From: CAZOOM01 sp964460795
Lineage (GTDB): Bacteria; Omnitrophota; Omnitrophia; Omnitrophales; Aquincolibacteriaceae
Direction of reading: 5' to 3'
DNA: 8,703 bases
NCBI GenBank assembly: GCA_964460795.1
Contig: CAYWRU010000095.1
Location: 1 to 8,703 of the forward strand
Positions 1 to 4,737 of the stretch are shown here, in pieces. A model generated the notes under the pieces. The model had not been told where the DNA came from. It did not search any database and was given only the letters and a program-made list of their open reading frames with translations. The position numbers and the translations under genes were made by a program. Every line of letters begins with the position of its first letter. Position 1 is the first letter of the stretch.

Positions 1-109
1 TACATTTTGAGTGGGGTTAGTCTGAAACTCTATCTCGGCTCCAGAAGCCTGTGAAAGGTCTAGCTGTGGTTATTCTTGATTTGATGTAACTTCGAAATCG
101 AAAATTATT

Positions 110-196
110 ATGGGGTTTAAGAGCCTGAAATCGATGCGTTCCCAGGTGTATTTTGTGTCTCGTAAAATAAAAGGGCGTGGTAATTTAGTTTTTTAG
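110..196 (+). CDS. Possible 28-aa upstream ORF before the kinase gene
   Basis: ATG at 110 opens a 28-codon frame ending in TAG at 194-196, only 16 bases before the kinase ATG at 213. The peptide is basic (MGFKSLKSMRS... ending NLVF) and matches nothing I recognise. It could be a regulatory upstream ORF if the kinase mRNA starts before 110. It could equally be a chance frame, because an ORF of this size is expected by chance. The GTTCCCA element at 135-144 lies inside it. If that element is a promoter motif, transcription would start downstream of the ORF's ATG and the ORF would not be translated. Confidence 0.15.
   Translation: MGFKSLKSMRSQVYFVSRKIKGRGNLVF
135..144 (+). promoter_or_regulatory. 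TGCGTTCCCA element upstream of kinase gene
   Basis: The sequence TGCGTTCCCA ends 68 bp before the kinase ATG, on the coding strand. It matches one arm of the 24-bp palindrome at 4170-4193 (CGCGTTCCCA) except for the first base. Related copies lie upstream of other genes in the window in the same orientation relative to the gene. A role in transcription is inferred from position and recurrence only. Confidence 0.3.
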
Positions 197-212
197 GAGG
201 AGAACAAGAGGG

Positions 213-1631
213 ATGACCGATATACCGCCGAAGGGCAGTGCGATGGCGATTGTCGGGCCGATGTTTGCGCAGAAGACAACGGAGCTGCTGCGCATCTACA
301 ACTTGCTGCGGCGCACCATGAGCGTCGCCGTGTTCAAGAAGACAGGCGACATTCGACGAGATGGCGACGAGACGCGCGTCTCCACGCACGACCTGATCTC
401 CGTCGAGGCCTTCGTGGTGTCCGGATGCGACGAGATTCTGAAGAAGGCCACCGGCTACGACGCCGTGCTGATCGACGAGATGCAGTTTTTTGCGGGGAGC
501 CGTGCGCTGGTGGACGCGCTGACCGCGCAGAACAAGGTCGTCGTGTACACGTGCCTTTCGAGCGACTTCAACCGCATGCCGTTCCTGGGCGTCCCAGAGC
601 TACTCGCGGGCACGGAGTTCCATGTGCACCTCAAGTCTATCTGCGCGATCTGCAAGGCCCCGGCAGCGTTCTCCGGGCGCAAGCTTGGCGCCCCGGAGGG
701 CGAAATCGGCGCTGGCGAGCGCTACTATCCCTGCTGCCGCAAGTGCTGGCGTCCGTTTGTCGCGGGCGAATACCGGCGGCCGGAGGTTCGGTGGATATCG
801 GTCGACGGTCTGATCGGCGTCGGCAAGTCGTGGATCGTAGACATGCTCGGGCTGAAGCCGCACGTGATCTCGTTCAAGGAGCCGGCGTCGCAGGAGCTAA
901 TCCCGCTGCCGCTGTTCTACACCAACCCCGCCAAGTATGCCGTGTCGTTCCAGCTGTTCGTGCTGCACGCGCGCCTGCGCATCACGCTTGCCACGTTCCG
1001 CGAAATCCGCAAGGCGCTGCACGAGGGGCAAAGCGTCGTCATCCTTAACGACCGTGCCTTCCCGGGAGACTGGGTGTTCGTCGACGCCAACGAGCAGTGC
1101 GGTAACTACTCCGCCGACGCGGTTGCGGAGTACAACCAGCTGATGGACGACGTGATGCAGAGCATACCCCTGCCAAGCGGATACATCTACATGGACGCGT
1201 CCGTCGAAACGTGCATGCACCGCATCCAGAACATCCGCGGTCGCGAGTGCGAGAAGGGCATTCCCTTGGACTACATGCGCGCGCTGCGCAAGTCGTACGG
1301 CAAGCTGTGCGACCGCATCACGGCGCGCGGCATCGCGTGGCGCGTGGTTGACTGGGACCAATTTGGCGCACCGGAAACCGTGATGGAGATTATCCACGAC
1401 ATGCCGGCGATGCAAGACATCGACGTGGACGCGGCGGAGAGAGAGCTGCTCCGCATTTTGCCCGTCGTGTGGAGCAAGTTCATTTCGCGGCTCGGCGAGA
1501 TCGGCGTCAGCTACGACTTTGTGAAGGAGTTCCATGCGGACTACATGCGCAAGTCGCTGGCAAAGTCCAGTGGCGACTGGCTGCTGCGTGATAGCGGATG
1601 CGCGATCGAAAAAATAGAGAACGACAAATAA
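213..1631 (+). CDS. Fused thymidine kinase (TK1 type) and deoxynucleoside kinase
   Basis: This 472-aa protein joins two unrelated nucleoside kinases. Residues 11-190 are a TK1-type thymidine kinase: P-loop GPMFAQKT (15-22), Walker B and catalytic segment LIDEMQFF (86-93, E89 being the likely base), the CLSSDFNRMPFLGV segment, and zinc ligands C144/C147 and C175/C178. Residues 192-400 are a dCK/dGK/herpes-TK-type kinase: P-loop DGLIGVGKS (198-206), an EP motif (223-224), a DR catalytic pair (280-281) and an arginine-rich LID (RIQNIRGRECE, 337-347). About 70 C-terminal residues are unassigned. Both reactions phosphorylate deoxynucleosides to monophosphates in the salvage pathway, presumably in the cytoplasm or virus factory. 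In the TK half the normally invariant glycine before the P-loop lysine is Gln20, so that active site may be weak or altered. The ATG at 213 is the first in frame; Met11 is an alternative. The gene is GC-rich and convergent with the next one. White spot syndrome virus has a TK-thymidylate kinase chimera, but the second half here has dNK rather than TMK motifs. Confidence 0.9.
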   Translation: MTDIPPKGSAMAIVGPMFAQKTTELLRIYNLLRRTMSVAVFKKTGDIRRDGDETRVSTHDLISVEAFVVSGCDEILKKATGYDAVLIDEMQFFAGSRALVDALTAQNKVVVYTCLSSDFNRMPFLGVPELLAGTEFHVHLKSICAICKAPAAFSGRKLGAPEGEIGAGERYYPCCRKCWRPFVAGEYRRPEVRWISVDGLIGVGKSWIVDMLGLKPHVISFKEPASQELIPLPLFYTNPAKYAVSFQLFVLHARLRITLATFREIRKALHEGQSVVILNDRAFPGDWVFVDANEQCGNYSADAVAEYNQLMDDVMQSIPLPSGYIYMDASVETCMHRIQNIRGRECEKGIPLDYMRALRKSYGKLCDRITARGIAWRVVDWDQFGAPETVMEIIHDMPAMQDIDVDAAERELLRILPVVWSKFISRLGEIGVSYDFVKEFHADYMRKSLAKSSGDWLLRDSGCAIEKIENDK

Positions 1632-1632
1632 T

Positions 1633-1650
1633 TTTTATTATAAAATAAAA
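1633..1650. terminator. AT hairpin made of opposing AATAAA signals between convergent genes
   Basis: TTTTATT (1633-1639) pairs with AATAAAA (1644-1650) across a 4-base loop, starting two bases after the kinase stop codon. The right arm contains AATAAA (1644-1649) for the plus-strand kinase. The left arm, read on the minus strand, contains AATAAA (1634-1639) about 20 bases past the stop of the minus-strand gene ending at 1659. The 27-bp gap thus seems to serve as the 3' end of both genes. This is inferred from sequence only; AT-rich DNA makes such pairings fairly likely. Confidence 0.4.
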
Positions 1651-1658
1651 TATTTATA

Positions 1659-2555
1659 TTAATTCATTACGAACGCCACTCGTCCATGGAGTTCCATTCC
1701 TGTAATAACAGACGCAGCCGTATTCTCCGTCGCCCCAAAGTGCAATACTGCGTTCTTTGTGACTACCGCACATTTGAAGATCGATTGATAGGGATAGTCG
1801 ACAAGAAATTCATCGTTTGGCCACTGCACTAAATCGCGTTTGCGCAGCGGCGGATTCGTGCTATATGGGACGGCGCGAATTACAAGGTTGGACTGGTTGC
1901 CTGATGGAATTTTGAATGACACTGCATCCTCGTCGTCCTCACCGTCGGGCAACACCACGATCTGGTTGGCGGTGGACTTCCGAATGTCGATCGGATTTTT
2001 GGGAAAGAGACACGACAGGTCATCGCGCCTGCGTTTGGCGCAAGGCGGGACGCGGGGCGGACGCAAAAACTCGGTTTCCAGCCCCTTTGCACCGAGCACG
2101 CGGATCGCATTCAGGGACGGCATGTGCGTCCAGACAGTCAATGGAACGTCATTCTGCGTCGCGTCGAGCTTTCCAATCTGAATTTCTTCTATATTTGGTG
2201 GCAGACTCAGAAGAAAATTCCGCAGGGGAACTTCATCTTCGTGCTCACCCATAATCGTCACCGTGCCAATCTTCACGCCCAGACGACAGGCGGCACATAG
2301 GATGTCGTGTGCGTTCTCGGACACATCTAGGCGTTCTTTTGATTCATGAAGAATTTGAATGTCTGCTTTTTGGGGATACTTGCGGGTGGATCTCGCATGA
2401 AAACGGGCTAGGCGCTTGAAGAACGGCGCGATAAAACCATCCTCCAAAAAATCCGGGTCCATGCATACCGTATATTGATTCCCATTTCGTTTGCAATCCA
2501 GAATATGTCTGTCTTGAATCTCGATCCGGACGACAATATCCGGAACCCCCTGCAT
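1659..2555 (-). CDS. Uncharacterised protein with leucine-rich-repeat-like segment
   Basis: A 298-aa protein I cannot name. Residues about 95-165 show two to three leucine-rich-repeat-like units: VKIGTVTIMG, then after SLPPN the strand IEEIQIGKL, then after HMPS the strand LNAIRVLG. The units are about 25-27 residues apart. Many large viruses of amoebae carry F-box/LRR-like families, so a host-protein-binding role is possible; no F-box is evident at the N-terminus. A basic patch (CAKRRRDD, 172-179) precedes an acidic loop (DGEDDED, 204-210). The C-terminal third resembles no family I recognise and seems beta-rich. There is no signal peptide or membrane helix. The start ATG is preceded by AT-rich DNA on the minus strand (2560-2605). 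The gene converges on the kinase with a 27-bp gap. It is less GC-rich than the plus-strand enzymes. Confidence 0.75.
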   Translation of the reverse strand: MQGVPDIVVRIEIQDRHILDCKRNGNQYTVCMDPDFLEDGFIAPFFKRLARFHARSTRKYPQKADIQILHESKERLDVSENAHDILCAACRLGVKIGTVTIMGEHEDEVPLRNFLLSLPPNIEEIQIGKLDATQNDVPLTVWTHMPSLNAIRVLGAKGLETEFLRPPRVPPCAKRRRDDLSCLFPKNPIDIRKSTANQIVVLPDGEDDEDAVSFKIPSGNQSNLVIRAVPYSTNPPLRKRDLVQWPNDEFLVDYPYQSIFKCAVVTKNAVLHFGATENTAASVITGMELHGRVAFVMN

Positions 2556-2654
2556 TCAAACTTGTTTAAATGTGGTTTCGGGCTTGTAAATTTAATAAAA
2601 TATGTAACTTATGGATTTATATTGTCATTTGCACGAAAATGTTGATATGAATAA

Positions 2655-2834
2655 TCACACAAACAAAATTACAAACGTCACAAGAAACACCGAACAAACG
2701 CCGAATATCTTCGCAAGAAGCCACCGATTGGGCTGCGGAAGAATCGCGAGTTGCGATTCCTCGATTTCAGGCACGTCCTTCCCTTCTAAAAATTGCACGT
2801 TCTTTTTGCGATGAACTGTCTTCATACCCCCCAT
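2655..2834 (-). CDS. Small tail-anchored-type membrane protein, 59 aa
   Basis: A short gene in the gap between two minus-strand genes. The protein starts MGGMKTVHRKKNVQF, has a charged, partly acidic middle (GKDVPEIEES), and ends in one hydrophobic helix (about residues 41-59, IFGVCSVFLVTFVILFV, with the stop directly after). The layout is that of a single-pass, C-terminally anchored protein with its basic N-terminus in the cytosol or virion interior. The first ATG (2834) is directly preceded by an AT-rich run (TCAATTTT on the minus strand). A second in-frame ATG at 2825 would give 56 aa. With the first start, MGGMKT fits the loose N-myristoylation pattern MGxxx[ST]; this is suggestive only. 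The opposite strand also has an open frame (2611-2814), but its product lacks such organised features, so I treat it as a shadow. Confidence 0.6.
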   Translation of the reverse strand: MGGMKTVHRKKNVQFLEGKDVPEIEESQLAILPQPNRWLLAKIFGVCSVFLVTFVILFV

Positions 2835-2861
2835 AAAATTGATTTAAAATTAATGTAAATG

Positions 2862-2867
2862 TTTATT
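2862..2867 (-). terminator. AATAAA overlapping the RING gene stop codon
   Basis: On the minus strand the gene ends TAT TAA TAA ACA, so AATAAA shares two bases with the first stop codon (TAA at 2866-2868). A tandem in-frame TAA follows. This is one of four minus-strand genes here whose canonical polyadenylation hexamer is fused to the stop. Confidence 0.35.
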
Positions 2868-3444
2868 AATAAACTCGTTCTGCGCAGCACCGCGTGCATC
2901 TTTTATGTCCGTATGCCATGAACTGATGAAAACAATCCGAACACGCCACATAATGACCACATTTAAACACGGAGACTGGCGCCGAGTCGCCACTGAAGCA
3001 CATGGTGCAAGTCAGGTCGCCTTTGTGTGGAGGAAGCGGATTGTCGATAATTTTGATGTTTGCGTTTGGAGAAAGGGTCGGAGCCGCGTTGAGCGGGCCT
3101 CGATTGCGTTCTTCAATGGCATCGCAATCTGCGCAGCCAAACGGATCCGCCGAGGGCACAAGTTTGAAAAGACCGAGGAAAAGTGGGAAAAATACAGATA
3201 TGAGCATTACGCTTTCTCTAAGAATAATGATAGTGGCGGTTTCCTCAAAAAACTTCAATACACCAAGGAATGGCAAAATAAGCATATGTAAGAACAGCGT
3301 GCCGAACACAACGACCACGGTTTTCGTATGGGGATGAAACGGATAGTAAGATGACATACGAACTAGGTGCTTATTGAAAATTCCTGCGTGAAAAAATGAA
3401 ATACATCCAACCAATATGAAGGTCTGAACGTCCCCTGCCGACAT
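2866..3444 (-). CDS. Membrane-anchored RING-finger protein (probable E3 ubiquitin ligase)
   Basis: A 192-aa protein with three hydrophobic segments (about residues 5-27, 42-63 and 71-95) followed by a cytosolic tail ending in a RING finger. The RING is C3HC4: C146-x2-C149, C162-x-H164, C168-x2-C171 and C183-x2-C186, with FKCGHYVACSDC forming the core. RINGs of this kind recruit E2 enzymes, so the likely job is ubiquitylation of host or viral proteins at a membrane. An extra Cys pair (C104/C107) sits just after the last helix. The order membrane-then-RING resembles cellular membrane E3 ligases. The substrate is unknown. The start is the first ATG and the N-terminus enters the membrane almost at once. 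On the minus strand a CGCATTCCCA element lies 47 bp before the ATG. Confidence 0.85.
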   Translation of the reverse strand: MSAGDVQTFILVGCISFFHAGIFNKHLVRMSSYYPFHPHTKTVVVVFGTLFLHMLILPFLGVLKFFEETATIIILRESVMLISVFFPLFLGLFKLVPSADPFGCADCDAIEERNRGPLNAAPTLSPNANIKIIDNPLPPHKGDLTCTMCFSGDSAPVSVFKCGHYVACSDCFHQFMAYGHKRCTRCCAERVY

Positions 3445-3491
3445 TGTTTATTCTGGTTAAATTATGTGTCTAAATGGAACCTCTTGGCTCG

Positions 3492-3501
3492 TGGGAATGC
3501 G
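3492..3501 (-). promoter_or_regulatory. CGCATTCCCA element upstream of RING gene
   Basis: Read on the minus strand this is CGCATTCCCA, one mismatch from the arm CGCGTTCCCA of the 24-bp palindrome. It lies 47 bp before the RING gene's ATG (3444), in the same orientation relative to the gene as the other copies and at nearly the same distance as those before 4131 and 4277. A promoter role is inferred. Confidence 0.35.
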
Positions 3502-3524
3502 TCCGGCCAAATATGAATCGAGAT

Positions 3525-3530
3525 TTTATT
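3525..3530 (-). terminator. AATAAA overlapping the secreted-protein gene stop codon
   Basis: On the minus strand the gene ends CAA TAA TAA AAT. The stop TAA (3531-3529) is followed by a second in-frame TAA, and AATAAA (3530-3525) begins within the stop codon. The RNA 3' end would then fall in the 84-bp gap before the RING gene. Confidence 0.35.
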
Positions 3531-4131
3531 ATTGGAGACTCATGCACTTGGAATAAATCAGGGTTCCTCGCAGGTCATACCAGCGTCCCCAGCCCGAGGA
3601 AAACGGCCCGACTTCCTCTGGTTTGTGGTAGTAGCACACCATGGTGTTCTGGCGCGTTGGAAATTTCATTTGCCGAATTTCGCCACACGAAAGCTCAATT
3701 TTGTCGAACAGAATAATCGTGCCCGGGCCGATGGTTGTTTTTTCGACGTCTTCTTGCTTCATGTCGCAAACGTTAAGAACATCTGGGATGCGCTTGGTCT
3801 GCTTTTCTTCGTCGGCCGAAATGAATTTGCGGCACTTCGAAAGCACGTGGTCCCAGCGAGCGTCGTTCCACCATCCAGCGCCATCTTTGGTCTTTGTCCG
3901 CATCTCTATTTTTTGGTAGGGACATAGCGTGGATGATGCGCGGATTCTCTCATCCAATCCAACGAATTCTTCGCACGTCATGTCCCATTTAAATGGAAAG
4001 TGGATGACAGTGGATGGCCAAACGGGGTGATTTTTGACCTCATCTTCCGTCATATCACAGACATCGAATACCGCAGAATGCGCGGTTGAAAGGAACACAA
4101 GAAAAGCGAGGCCCCAGTAAATTGATTTCAT
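3529..4131 (-). CDS. Secreted cysteine-rich protein made of two duplicated modules
   Basis: A 200-aa protein with a clear signal peptide (residues 1-20, MKSIYWGLAFLVFLSTAHSA; cleavage probably after SA). The mature part is two copies of one domain of about 80 residues. Copy 1 (22-100) has Cys at 25, 53, 70 and 100; copy 2 (119-196) has Cys at 122, 149, 166 and 196. Spacings are 28/17/30 and 27/17/30. Both copies share VCDM near the start, a P[SG]T[VI]I segment, [TS]C[EG]E before the middle, a CxY segment, a GW..[AR]RW-like aromatic patch and SKC at the end. Two disulfides per module are likely. I recognise no family. Secretion or display in virions or host ER is inferred. The gene shares a divergent promoter region, with the 24-bp palindrome, with the gene starting at 4277. 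Confidence 0.78.
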   Translation of the reverse strand: MKSIYWGLAFLVFLSTAHSAVFDVCDMTEDEVKNHPVWPSTVIHFPFKWDMTCEEFVGLDERIRASSTLCPYQKIEMRTKTKDGAGWWNDARWDHVLSKCRKFISADEEKQTKRIPDVLNVCDMKQEDVEKTTIGPGTIILFDKIELSCGEIRQMKFPTRQNTMVCYYHKPEEVGPFSSGWGRWYDLRGTLIYSKCMSLQ

Positions 4132-4169
4132 TTCAGTAATGTGCTGGATTTGAATTACAGATCATAATA

Positions 4170-4193
4170 TTATTGGGAACGCGTTCCCAATAA
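4170..4193. promoter_or_regulatory. Perfect 24-bp palindrome between divergent genes
   Basis: The 12-base arm TTATTGGGAACG is followed directly by its exact reverse complement (CGTTCCCAATAA), with no mismatch or spacer; the centre lies between 4181 and 4182. It sits in the gap between divergent genes starting at 4131 (minus) and 4277 (plus), 38 and 83 bases from their ATGs. The GC core GGAACGCGTTCC recurs exactly at 7933-7944 in another intergenic gap. A spacer-less palindrome of this kind suits a binding site for a dimeric protein better than an RNA hairpin, which would have no loop. The protein that would bind is unknown. Confidence 0.6.
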
Positions 4194-4221
4194 ATTATAA
4201 TGCAATTGTGGAAATTTCATA

Positions 4222-4230
4222 TCGTTCCCA
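4222..4230 (+). promoter_or_regulatory. TCGTTCCCA element upstream of the 4277 gene
   Basis: TCGTTCCCA lies 46 bp before the ATG at 4277, downstream of the full palindrome. It matches eight bases (CGTTCCCA) of that palindrome's right arm. Orientation and distance match those of the copies upstream of the RING and secreted-protein genes. Confidence 0.35.
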
Positions 4231-4248
4231 GCTTTTCACGGCTCTGTT

Positions 4249-4256
4249 TATAAATA
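4249..4256 (+). promoter_or_regulatory. TATA-like box before the 4277 gene
   Basis: TATAAATA lies 20 bases before the ATG at 4277, in an AT-rich run. Similar boxes precede the genes at 4738 and 7849, which suggests a shared core promoter type with very short leaders. Confidence 0.4.
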
Positions 4257-4276
4257 AAAATTTTACACAAAAATCA

Positions 4277-4540
4277 ATGTCTCGCGAATGGGCAGAAAGC
4301 ACATTGCTTCTAGCCCTGACTAATGCGGGTTTGGGACTCGACATACATAAGATAGATTGCATAATATATAAGAAGCGCAAATATACCATTTATTATATGG
4401 GTGAAAAATTTAAATTTAAAGAAAATGGTTATTATAATCTAGTTCAATCTTTTAACGCGTGGAAGAATAACGCGCCCGACATGCTGTCCACATCTGGCAG
4501 CGAGCAATCAGATGATTCAGAATCGGATACAAACACATAA
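4277..4540 (+). CDS. Small uncharacterised protein with acidic Ser/Asp tail, 87 aa
   Basis: I recognise no family. The protein starts MSREWAESTLLLALTNAG, with a probable amphipathic helix at residues 4-17. It continues with a basic, tyrosine-rich, probably beta-stranded middle (IIYKKRKYTIYYMGEKFKFK, about 29-48). It ends in a low-complexity acidic tail (SGSEQSDDSESDTNT) that contains casein-kinase-2-like serine sites. There is no signal peptide or membrane helix. The frame is open upstream to a GTG at 4208, but I chose the ATG at 4277 because a TATAAATA box lies 20 bases before it and eukaryotic viruses initiate at ATG. It is the only AT-rich gene on the plus strand. Size and tail would suit a small regulatory or DNA/RNA-associated protein, but that is a guess. 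Confidence 0.6.
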   Translation: MSREWAESTLLLALTNAGLGLDIHKIDCIIYKKRKYTIYYMGEKFKFKENGYYNLVQSFNAWKNNAPDMLSTSGSEQSDDSESDTNT

Positions 4541-4593
4541 AACGAGTAATACTCGCAAGCCGTGGTTGGTTGGCCCGATAAACTCTTCATATA

Positions 4594-4611
4594 ACGTGGA
4601 TTGTGCCACGT
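4594..4611 (+). terminator. Six-base-pair hairpin downstream of the 87-aa gene
   Basis: ACGTGG (4594-4599) pairs perfectly with CCACGT (4606-4611) around the loop ATTGTG. It lies 54 bases past the stop at 4540. Some giant viruses (mimivirus) end and polyadenylate transcripts at such hairpins, so a 3'-end role is possible. No run of T follows, so a bacterial-type terminator is unlikely. Confidence 0.25.
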
Positions 4612-4723
4612 CGAAACTGGTCGTCTTTGACTAACTACTCTTATGCAAATAAAATATTTTATTCTCATAAATTTATTGTCGCTCGATCCCTGTTATTAAA
4701 ACAAAGAAATGCAAATCATAAAA

Positions 4724-4730
4724 TATAAAT
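4724..4730 (+). promoter_or_regulatory. TATA-like box before the nuclease gene
   Basis: TATAAAT, within the run AAAATATAAATTT, ends 7 bases before the ATG at 4738. A box so close to the start suggests an extremely short 5' leader, as in late genes of many nucleocytoplasmic viruses. The same arrangement precedes 7849 and 7097. Confidence 0.4.
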
Positions 4731-4737
4731 TTGTCGA

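Larger units (their letters stand above)
1..212. other. Upstream region without a confident gene
   Basis: No convincing gene is visible here. Plus-strand frame 1 is open from the window edge to a TGA at 52-54 and could be the last 17 codons of a gene lying to the left, but there is too little to judge. From about 90 the DNA becomes AT-rich, as expected for the promoter of the kinase gene that starts at 213. The stretch also holds a 28-codon ORF (110-196) and a TGCGTTCCCA element (135-144), both listed separately. The purine run AGGAGG at 195-200, just before the ATG, is probably coincidental in a eukaryotic virus. Confidence 0.5.
4541..4737. other. Gene-free stretch with two inverted repeats
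   Basis: About 200 bases without a supportable gene. The minus-strand frame overlapping it (4444-4668) seems a shadow, because part of it is simply the complement of the 87-aa gene's acidic tail. I found no tRNA cloverleaf. Just after the stop at 4540 is CGAGTAATACTCG (4543-4555), an inverted repeat around one central base. A second, better hairpin is ACGTGG (4594-4599) / CCACGT (4606-4611) with a 6-base loop. From 4640 the DNA becomes very AT-rich and is probably the nuclease gene's promoter; it includes AAATATTT at 4652-4659, the motif reported upstream of many Marseilleviridae genes. Confidence 0.5.

Noticed and set aside
195..212. Strong Shine-Dalgarno-like AGGAGG before the kinase ATG, hinting at a prokaryotic or phage origin.
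   Set aside because: No other gene here has one. RING, LRR and MIT modules, AATAAA signals and TATA-like boxes point to a eukaryotic virus, and 12 bases is also long for the spacing.
1648..1655. AAATATTT, the motif reported for Marseilleviridae promoters (also at 4652-4659).
   Set aside because: This copy lies between two convergent gene ends. With only one copy at a plausible promoter (before 4738), it cannot support a family assignment.
2611..2814. Plus-strand 67-codon ORF in the gap between minus-strand genes.
   Set aside because: It overlaps the minus-strand small membrane protein, whose charge layout and terminal helix look real, while this product is a disordered Asn/Thr/Ser mixture.
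2835..2842. Exact AAAATTGA, the mimivirus early promoter motif (also at 5786-5793).
   Set aside because: The first copy points away from any gene and the second lies inside the nuclease/ATPase overlap. Two chance copies of an A/T-rich octamer are unremarkable here.
4208..4276. N-terminal extension of the 87-aa protein from a GTG at 4208.
   Set aside because: A TATAAATA box and the GTTCCCA element lie inside the extension, and an ATG follows at 4277; non-ATG starts are not expected.
4555..4625. Possible tRNA in the gene-free stretch.
   Set aside because: No T-arm consensus, acceptor pairing or cloverleaf could be built; only a single simple hairpin is present.
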